Shown piece by piece: positions 48,328 to 54,170 of a DNA stretch of 54,170 nt (position 1 is the first letter of the stretch; the number at the start of each line of letters is the position of its first letter). The DNA comes from an uncultured Lachnospiraceae bacterium. Lineage in GTDB: Bacteria > Bacillota > Clostridia > Lachnospirales > Lachnospiraceae. The stretch covers positions 1-54,170 of the forward strand of contig CAJTOR010000021.1 in assembly GCA_910577675.1 (NCBI GenBank), written 5' to 3'. A program made the translations under genes and the position numbers. The notes under the pieces are model-generated. The model saw only the letters and a list, made by a program, of their open reading frames with translations, did not search any database and had not been told where the DNA came from.

Positions 48328-50376
48328 ATGGAAAAATCAAAAATGAAACAGATAAACATCGAAGGTATAAAGCTAAAAGGGGCAATCAAGAAAAAACTTC
48401 AGTTCCGCACCATTACGCCGATGGTTGCAGGGCTTATCATTGCGGCGGTTCTGATTTCCATTGTTGCCGGACGTGAAATTTCGAGGTTACAAAATGCAAA
48501 TATTAAGAATAATTCCCTGAACGCTTCCTACAAGATCAGTGAGTACTTTACGAAATATATGGAAATCACCACGCAGCTTGCGGCAAACCAGGAAGTAATT
48601 GATTTCTGTGAGGGGATTAAGCCGGGGGAAAAGATTAATGAGGCAGAAGATTATGATAGGATCATGATGACTTTAAAGAACATGCATAATACTGATACAA
48701 AGAATGTGACCGCTATCTGGGTTGCAGACCTCGATTCCAGCCAGTTTGTCGAGGACACAGGATATATCAGTGAAGTAGGGAACTGGGATATCACACAGCG
48801 GAGCTGGTATCAGGAGATGATGGCATCCGGCGGGACAACGGTTTCGGAGCCATACATAAACAGCTCGGATGGGAATATTATTTCCAGTATTGTCACGCCG
48901 ATCTACAATGAATCAGGAACCATGGTAGGTGTTGCCTCCCTGGATCTTTCCCTTGCGGCGGTTATCGATATGATGGAGGAGCATAAACTGGGGGATACCG
49001 GTTTCTTCTTCTTGATGACGCGCGCCGGTATGGTCATGTACTCGCCGGATCAATCACATTTACAGACCTCTTTCCAGAATATTGATATCGCATCCAATAT
49101 TAAAACTGCTTTTTCTGACGGGAGATTTGGTGATTATACATACCGTTATAACGGGAAGAAAACTTATGGCTATATGAGCCAGGTGGCTTCAAATGGCTGG
49201 GTGGTTATTAGCGGTATGCCAAGTTTAGAGTACAATGCGGATTTTTATAAGGTTTTTGGCAGTATTGTGATTTTGTTTGCACTTATCATCCTGGTGTTAA
49301 GCATTATTATCTCAAAGATTTCGGTTGGGATTGTGCAGCCGATCCACAAGCTGCATAATGTGGCGGAGCAGCTTGCCCGCGGGGAGCTGGATGTAGAACT
49401 AAACATCGAATCAAACGACGAGATCGGGGCGGTTGCCGCCGCAATAGATAAGACTGTTTTGCGGCTGAAAGACTACATCAAATATATTGATGAGATTGCG
49501 AAGGTGTTAGATGAGATCGCACAGGGCAACCTGGTATTTGAACTGACCCAGGACTATGCCGGTGAATTCGGAAAAATCAAGGTGGCGCTTGAACATATCG
49601 CTGACAAGATGACAACGACAATCAAGGGAATCCGAGCTTCGGCGGATCAGGTAAGCGGGGGTGCCGGGCAGATTTCCCAGGCAGCGCAGGCTTTGGCTGA
49701 GGGGGCGACAAACCAGGCGGCAGCAGTGGATGAACTTTTAGCCACCGTGACCGATATTGCAGGTCAGGTGCGGCACAATGCAGATTATTCCATGGGAGCC
49801 GTGGAAAATGCGGATGAGGTCAAGAAAAAGATTGAGATGAGCAACGATGAAATGCAGCAGTTGGTTGGCGCGATGGAAGAGATTAACAGTTGTTCGGATG
49901 ATATCAGGGCAATTATTAAGAATATTGAGGAAATCGCAGACCAGACAAGCCTGCTCTCCCTAAATGCTTCCATTGAGGCGGCGAGAGCCGGGGAGATGGG
50001 AAAAGGGTTTGCCGTCGTTGCAGGCGAGGTTGGCAACCTCTCGAAAGAAAGTGTTACTGCCGTCCAGAAATCCACGGAGCTAATCGAGAATTCCGTAAAT
50101 GCAGTAAAACGGGGGATGAGCCTGGTTGGCATGGTTGCAAGCCGCCTGTCCGAGTCAGCGGACGGCGTGGTGGGTCTTGCTGGTATGATGGAAAAACTTT
50201 CAAAGGCTGCCCACAAGGAGATGGATAGCCTTAGTGAGGTTGAGAAGGGGATCGGGCAGATTGCAAGCGTTGTGACGGACAATTCGGCGATGGCACAGGA
50301 GAGTGCTGCTTCCAGCGAAGAGCTTTCCGCCCAGGCATTAACTTTGAATGATATGATAGATACTTTCAAAGTTTGA
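48328..50376 (+). CDS. Methyl-accepting chemotaxis protein (dCache type)
   Basis: The 682-residue receptor has a first membrane helix at about residues 34-50 (MVAGLIIAAVLISIV) and a periplasmic/extracellular dCache-like sensor (about 55-300, with WYQEMMASGGTTVSEPYINS and IVTPIYNESGTMVGVASLDL). A second helix follows (IVILFALIILVLSIII), then a HAMP domain (IVQPIHKLHNVAEQLARGEL). The signalling domain ends in a hairpin tip, SLLSLNASIEAARAGEMGKG. AAAAGGAGAAGG lies before the ATG. The ligand is not known; dCache receptors often sense amino acids or organic acids. Other chemotaxis genes are not in the window. Confidence 0.94.
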   Translation: MEKSKMKQINIEGIKLKGAIKKKLQFRTITPMVAGLIIAAVLISIVAGREISRLQNANIKNNSLNASYKISEYFTKYMEITTQLAANQEVIDFCEGIKPGEKINEAEDYDRIMMTLKNMHNTDTKNVTAIWVADLDSSQFVEDTGYISEVGNWDITQRSWYQEMMASGGTTVSEPYINSSDGNIISSIVTPIYNESGTMVGVASLDLSLAAVIDMMEEHKLGDTGFFFLMTRAGMVMYSPDQSHLQTSFQNIDIASNIKTAFSDGRFGDYTYRYNGKKTYGYMSQVASNGWVVISGMPSLEYNADFYKVFGSIVILFALIILVLSIIISKISVGIVQPIHKLHNVAEQLARGELDVELNIESNDEIGAVAAAIDKTVLRLKDYIKYIDEIAKVLDEIAQGNLVFELTQDYAGEFGKIKVALEHIADKMTTTIKGIRASADQVSGGAGQISQAAQALAEGATNQAAAVDELLATVTDIAGQVRHNADYSMGAVENADEVKKKIEMSNDEMQQLVGAMEEINSCSDDIRAIIKNIEEIADQTSLLSLNASIEAARAGEMGKGFAVVAGEVGNLSKESVTAVQKSTELIENSVNAVKRGMSLVGMVASRLSESADGVVGLAGMMEKLSKAAHKEMDSLSEVEKGIGQIASVVTDNSAMAQESAASSEELSAQALTLNDMIDTFKV

Positions 50377-50397
50377 TGAAAAAGTATCCAATAAATA

Positions 50398-50426
50398 TTG
50401 ACAAATTTCTGAAATGTTGTTATAAT
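50398..50426 (+). promoter_or_regulatory. Consensus sigma-A promoter of the NlpC/P60 gene
   Basis: TTGACA (50398-50403), a 17-base spacer, TATAAT (50421-50426); both hexamers are perfect. Confidence 0.88.
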
Positions 50427-50432
50427 AAGTCC

Positions 50433-50457
50433 GTAACAAAGTTAATAACTTTGTAAC
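50433..50457. promoter_or_regulatory. Near-perfect 25-bp dyad at the transcription start of the NlpC/P60 gene
   Basis: GTAACAAAGTT-AAT-AACTTTGTAAC is symmetric at 10 of 11 paired positions (50433-50443 against 50447-50457). It begins at the inferred +1, so it could be an operator for a repressor or a 5' stabilising hairpin. Confidence 0.55.
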
Positions 50458-50495
50458 ATTTCGGAATATTGATTTAATATTTAATGGAGGCACGC

Positions 50496-51608
50496 ATGAA
50501 AAGAATCGTAAAAAAGGCAGCGCTTACTGCCGTGACAGTTACCATGCTCTCATCGGCACCACTTGTTCCGGCTTTTGCGGACAGTGATTCAAGTGCACTT
50601 GGCGGTTTTTCTTATTTGTATGAAAATTATCTTACGTCGAAGGATGACACAAGGGGCGAGGAGGATACGACAGCCACCTTGCTTTCCGACAAGGTTACTA
50701 TCCCGGAGAATGTGGCGATTGCCAATGTGGACGATTCTTGTAATATACGCGAAGGCGCGGGGACAAATTACAATATTATCGGTATTTTCCCGCGCAATGC
50801 TTACTGTATTGTCCTTGATGAAAAGGATGGCTGGGCGCATATCAAGTCCGGCAACGTGACCGGATATATTAAGACGGACTACCTTTTTATGGGGGAGGAG
50901 GGCTACCGGAAAGCATCCGAGCTTGTGACACTGACAGCAACTGTCACGGCAGGTTCGGTCAATGTCCGCACGGAGCCATCTACAGCAAGTGATGATACCA
51001 TCATTATGGAAGTAAGCCGCGGCGAGCAGCTCGAAGTTGTGGAGGAAGCAATCCTGAACAAGAACGACGAGAAGGCATTGATGTGGGTTAAGGTTATTGT
51101 GGACAGCTCGGATATGAAGGAGTCGGAAGGGGATTCCTACGGCTATCTAAGCAGTGAGTTTGTGGATGTCGGCTACAATTGGAAGACCGCTGTTAAAATT
51201 GACCCGATTGACGCATCTATTTCCTCGATACGCCAGAAGGTTGTGGCGGAGGCGAAAAAGCATATTGGCTTGAGATATGTGTGGGGCGGCACAAGCCTGA
51301 CTAACGGCGCGGATTGTTCCGGTTTCTGTCTGGCGGTGTATCGTGCCTGCGGTATCAGCACCAAGAAGATGCCGAGAACTTCCTACGCTATGGCAGCATC
51401 CTCCGTTGGAAAGACCGTTTCCCTGGCAAATGCAAAGCCTGGCGACCTGGTATTTTACGGTTCCCGCAGCGGGGTTGACCATGTGGCTCTCTATATCGGC
51501 AACAACAAGGTTGTCCATGAGAGCGGCAGGAAAGAAGGCTGCAAGATTTCGAATGTTAATTACCGCACAATTGTTAAGATTAAAAACTTTATCGATTATA
51601 TTTATTGA
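50496..51608 (+). CDS. Secreted SH3-domain NlpC/P60 peptidoglycan hydrolase
   Basis: The start at 50496 follows GGAGG; the upstream in-frame ATG at 50484 overlaps that site. A signal peptide runs MKRIVKKAALTAVTVTMLSS to an AFA cleavage site near residue 28. Two bacterial SH3 domains follow (SCNIREGAGTNYNIIGIFPR and SVNVRTEPSTASDD). The C-terminal NlpC/P60 domain has the catalytic Cys in GADCSGFCLAVY and His in GVDHVALYIGNNKVVH. The 370-residue enzyme should cleave D-glutamyl-diamino acid bonds in stem peptides outside the cell. Ends in a strong terminator. Confidence 0.94.
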   Translation: MKRIVKKAALTAVTVTMLSSAPLVPAFADSDSSALGGFSYLYENYLTSKDDTRGEEDTTATLLSDKVTIPENVAIANVDDSCNIREGAGTNYNIIGIFPRNAYCIVLDEKDGWAHIKSGNVTGYIKTDYLFMGEEGYRKASELVTLTATVTAGSVNVRTEPSTASDDTIIMEVSRGEQLEVVEEAILNKNDEKALMWVKVIVDSSDMKESEGDSYGYLSSEFVDVGYNWKTAVKIDPIDASISSIRQKVVAEAKKHIGLRYVWGGTSLTNGADCSGFCLAVYRACGISTKKMPRTSYAMAASSVGKTVSLANAKPGDLVFYGSRSGVDHVALYIGNNKVVHESGRKEGCKISNVNYRTIVKIKNFIDYIY

Positions 51609-51616
51609 TCTGTCAG

Positions 51617-51646
51617 CCCGGCCGGGTTTTCCCGGTCGGGTTTTTT
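51617..51646 (+). terminator. Intrinsic terminator after the NlpC/P60 gene
   Basis: CCCGGCCGGG (51617-51626) pairs with CCCGGTCGGG (51631-51640) with one G-U pair around a TTTT loop, followed by six T residues. Confidence 0.9.
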
Positions 51647-51819
51647 ATGCGCAGACCCGTGCAGTGGAATTATGCCGCTTTAGGCTACAAGTCCGGTACT
51701 TTGTACGACAGGAAAAAAGTTGGAAACAAAAAAATCTGTATGTTTTAATATGTTTTTTTATTAAAAACAATAATTGATTATTCATTCGCAATAATAGAAT
51801 AGCATGTTATTCCCTGTTT

Positions 51820-51845
51820 TGCTATAATAGTAATAATAATAATAA
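51820..51845 (+). promoter_or_regulatory. Extended -10 promoter and TAA microsatellite upstream of the GH67 gene
   Basis: TGC (51820-51822) directly precedes TATAAT (51823-51828), an extended -10; the -35 region is poor. A TAA trinucleotide run (about five units) follows at 51831-51845, at the inferred transcription start. The rest of the gap from 51647 shows no gene. Confidence 0.55.
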
Positions 51846-51865
51846 GAGCACAGGAGGGTATTACA

Positions 51866-53923
51866 GTGGCCTATTCTAAAGCCTGGCTGAATTATCAGGT
51901 CGTAGAAAATATCCGTTTCCCGTTCGATACATTATATGCGGAAACTGGGGACAAAAGAATTCAAATTGCCGCACAAGAATTGCAGGTGGCAGCAAAGGAA
52001 CTGGCGAAGATAAAGTTAAGTTTAGTATCGGACTCCTCACAAATACAGCGTGCAGCAAAGGAAAATGGTGCCATTCCCGCCGCGCGCGTGGTAAAGGGAG
52101 GGATTTTCCTTGAAATTGATGGGGAAATGCAAAATGAGGAAAGCTACCGTATTTCGCGGCAGGGGCGAGGTCTTGTGGTCTGCGGCGGCGGGGAGAGCGG
52201 GCTCTTATATGGGACATTTGCATTGATCCGCATTATGCAGACAGACCCGCAGCTTCTTTCGAAAATCTGCTCCGGTAAACAGACGGTGGAACAGGCTCCT
52301 GCCAATCCTCTCCGCATGTTAAACCACTGGGACAATGTGGATGGCAGTATTGAGCGCGGGTATGCGGGGAATTCATTCTTTTTTGTTGGGAATGAGCTGG
52401 TCATTGATGGGCGGACAAGGGATTACGCCAGGCTTCTTGCCTCGGTTGGCATCAACGGCACAGTGATTAATAATGTAAATGTGCGCGGTGCGGCGACCGA
52501 ATTGATTACGGAGCGCTGTCTGCCGCAGCTTTCAAGGCTTGCGGAACTTTTTTCCAGTTACGGGGTAAAACTTTATTTAAGCCTTAATTTTGCCGCCCCA
52601 ATTGAGCTTGGCGGGCTTGCAACCTGTGATCCGCTTGACGGGCAGGTGCAGGATTTCTGGAAAAAGAAAATGGAGCAGGTATATGCTAAGGTGCCGTCGC
52701 TTGGCGGCTTTCTGGTGAAGGCGGATTCGGAGGGGCGGCCAGGACCATTTACTTACGGCAGGAACCACGCTGAGGGTGCCAATATGTTAGCGAGGGCTAT
52801 CCGCCCTTACGGCGGGCTTATTATCTGGCGCTGTTTTGTCTACAATTGCAGACAGGACTGGCGCGACAGGAAAACGGACCGTGCCAGGGCGGGCTATGAT
52901 AATTTTATGCCGCTTGACGGGCAGTTTGATGACAATGTTATTTTGCAGATTAAGAACGGACCGATGGATTTTCAGGTGCGCGAGCCGGTGTCACCTCTTT
53001 TTTCCGGACTTAAAGAAACCAATATGATGCTTGAGGTGCAGGCGGCGCAGGAGTATACCGGGCAGCAGAGGCATCTGTGCTATCTGGTTCCGATGTGGAG
53101 GGAAATCCTGGACTTTAAGACATACGCTGCCGGAAAAGGCGGGGATGGTGCAGACTCGGTGGCGGATATTGTTTCCGGCAGATTATACGGGCAGGGAAAC
53201 TGTGGGATGGCGGCGGTGGCGAATACGGGGGATGACGAGAACTGGACTGGTCATGATATGGCGGCTGCCAATTTCTATGGTTTTGGCAGGCTTGCGTTTG
53301 ATACGGCGCTGACGGCGGAGGAGATTGCAAGGGAGTGGGTTCGCTGTACTTACGGCTGCAACCGGGAGATTTTGGATTGTATGTTGCCTATGCTTTTGTC
53401 CTCATGGGAAACCTACGAAAAATATACCTCCCCGCTGGGCATCGGCTGGATGGTCAACCCATCACACCATTACGGACCAAATGTGGACGGTTACGAGTAC
53501 GACCGGTGGGGAACCTACCACTATTCGGACTGCCGGGGGATGGGGGTTGACCGCACAATGTCGGGGACGGGCTATGTTTCCCAGTACAATGAGCCAAACT
53601 GTTCGATGTATGAGGACATAAAAACCTGCCCGGAGGAGTTACTGCTCTTTTTCCACCATGTGCCATATACATACCGGTTAAAGACGGGCAAAACCCTGAT
53701 CCAACATATTTATGACAGCCATTTTGAGGGCGCGATGCAGGCGCAGAATATGCTTTTGAATTTCGATTCCTTAAAGCATATACTTCCACCTGGCGCTTTT
53801 GAGCGCATCCACACCCGGCTCAAAGTCCAGGCAGACCACGCCAAAGAATGGCGCGACCGCATCAATACCTACTACTTCCGAATCTCCGGAATCCCCGACG
53901 AAAAAGGTCGCACAATATATTAA
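51866..53923 (+). CDS. Alpha-glucuronidase, GH67 family
   Basis: The start codon is GTG at 51866 with CAGGAGGG upstream. The 685-residue product has the GH67 marks: RMLNHWDNVDGSIERGYAG, GFLVKADSEGRPGPFTYGR (the region preceding the catalytic acids), YDNFMPLDGQFDDNVILQIK and HYGPNVDGYEYDRWGTYHY. GH67 enzymes remove 4-O-methyl-glucuronic acid from the non-reducing end of xylo-oligosaccharides. No signal peptide is visible, so it is probably intracellular and acts on imported aldouronic acids. No other xylan genes are in view upstream; more may lie downstream. Confidence 0.96.
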   Translation: MAYSKAWLNYQVVENIRFPFDTLYAETGDKRIQIAAQELQVAAKELAKIKLSLVSDSSQIQRAAKENGAIPAARVVKGGIFLEIDGEMQNEESYRISRQGRGLVVCGGGESGLLYGTFALIRIMQTDPQLLSKICSGKQTVEQAPANPLRMLNHWDNVDGSIERGYAGNSFFFVGNELVIDGRTRDYARLLASVGINGTVINNVNVRGAATELITERCLPQLSRLAELFSSYGVKLYLSLNFAAPIELGGLATCDPLDGQVQDFWKKKMEQVYAKVPSLGGFLVKADSEGRPGPFTYGRNHAEGANMLARAIRPYGGLIIWRCFVYNCRQDWRDRKTDRARAGYDNFMPLDGQFDDNVILQIKNGPMDFQVREPVSPLFSGLKETNMMLEVQAAQEYTGQQRHLCYLVPMWREILDFKTYAAGKGGDGADSVADIVSGRLYGQGNCGMAAVANTGDDENWTGHDMAAANFYGFGRLAFDTALTAEEIAREWVRCTYGCNREILDCMLPMLLSSWETYEKYTSPLGIGWMVNPSHHYGPNVDGYEYDRWGTYHYSDCRGMGVDRTMSGTGYVSQYNEPNCSMYEDIKTCPEELLLFFHHVPYTYRLKTGKTLIQHIYDSHFEGAMQAQNMLLNFDSLKHILPPGAFERIHTRLKVQADHAKEWRDRINTYYFRISGIPDEKGRTIY

Positions 53924-53929
53924 AAAACT

Positions 53930-54170
53930 AAAAAAACAGCAGTTGCCTGTACAGCCCCGGAAGGGATTTTCCGGGAGCAGAGCGGACGGAAAAGAACTTC
54001 CGAGAATAGGGGGCTGGGAAGGGATTCTGCGGAACTAAAAAAACAGCAGAACCCCTGTACAGCCCCGGAAGGGATTTTCCGGGAGCAGAGCGGACGGAAA
54101 AGAACTTCCGAGAACAGGGGGCTGGGAAGGGATTCTGCGGAACTAAAAAAACAGCAGAACCCCTGTACAG
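53930..54170 (+). repeat. 108-bp tandem repeat array, continuing beyond the window
   Basis: CTGTACAG recurs at 53947, 54055 and 54163, a period of exactly 108 bases. The two full units (53947-54054 and 54055-54162) differ by one base as seen here (T at 54007, C at 54115). Bases before 53947 match the end of a unit with a few changes. Each unit holds several hairpins: CCCGGAA/TTCCGGG, CGGAA/TTCCG, ACAGGGG/CCCCTGT and TTCTGC/GCAGAA. One frame on each strand stays open across units because 108 is a multiple of three, but no start codon with a ribosome site is seen. No unique spacers are present, so it is not a CRISPR array. Confidence 0.85.

Noticed and set aside
53930..54170. CRISPR array at the window end
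   Set aside because: Successive units are identical along their whole 108 bases, with no unique spacers.

Overview
The window looks like chromosomal DNA from a spore-forming Clostridium-relative of the Lachnospiraceae type. The basis is spoIVA behind a sigma-E-like promoter, remA, RsmF and short-form HisG with HisZ. Gut-type glycoside hydrolases (GH43, GH67), abundant purine-rich Shine-Dalgarno sites and many well-formed sigma-A promoters (TTGACA-17-TATAAT) fit as well. Almost all genes are on the plus strand; only two (a DUF1266-type lipoprotein at 4355-5215 and a small protein at 9501-9815) are on the minus strand. The genus assignment is inference.

Layout. 1-7.8 kb: pnp with a long hairpin leader, a stand-alone FakA-middle-domain-like protein, a methyltransferase, the minus-strand lipoprotein with an elaborate 5' leader, a membrane-anchored protein, and an M16 peptidase translationally coupled to a truncated GNAT remnant. 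8-11.4 kb: an N-acetylmuramoyl-L-alanine amidase with a poly-Asp linker and SPOR domain, two small unknowns, and an ArsR/DUF2087 regulator. 11.5-17.1 kb: sbcD-sbcC. 17.2-20.4 kb: an AT-rich two-gene cassette, a HEPN-like protein plus an 899-residue protein with two P-loops (a KGGVGRTT ParA/MinD-type one and GQKGVGKT). It resembles a defence or conflict system and is not one I can name. 20.4-22.9 kb: two G3E/CobW metal-chaperone GTPases, one His-rich and one fused to a DUF1980-like domain. 22.9-28.4 kb: yicC, remA, rpoZ, a WalJ-like hydrolase, the UPF0237/UPF0210 pair, and pepD. 28.5-32.4 kb: two LCP proteins and a small alarmone synthetase. 32.5-37.6 kb: an RNA-modification operon (rsmF, an RsuA-HAD fusion, an RluA-family synthase) ending in recU. 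37.6-43.5 kb: a his operon hisZ-G-D-B-A-(HisF-like)IE. 43.5-54.2 kb: a small membrane protein, a deacetylase, spoIVA, GH43 arabinanase, a chemoreceptor, an SH3-NlpC/P60 protein, GH67 alpha-glucuronidase, and a 108-bp tandem repeat array running off the end.

Most interesting points. (1) The HEPN plus double-P-loop cassette between sbcC and cobW. (2) A repeated structured 5' leader in front of the lipoprotein and ArsR genes: an 8-bp hairpin whose loop can form a pseudoknot with a distal strand just before the Shine-Dalgarno, with a compensatory base change between copies and a conserved anti-SD. A truncated third copy precedes the methyltransferase. (3) A second, separate repeated structured element (4058-4129 plus; 5322-5394 minus). 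(4) A HisF-like domain that appears to have lost both catalytic aspartates, fused to HisIE in an operon lacking hisH and hisF. (5) The terminal 108-bp repeats.
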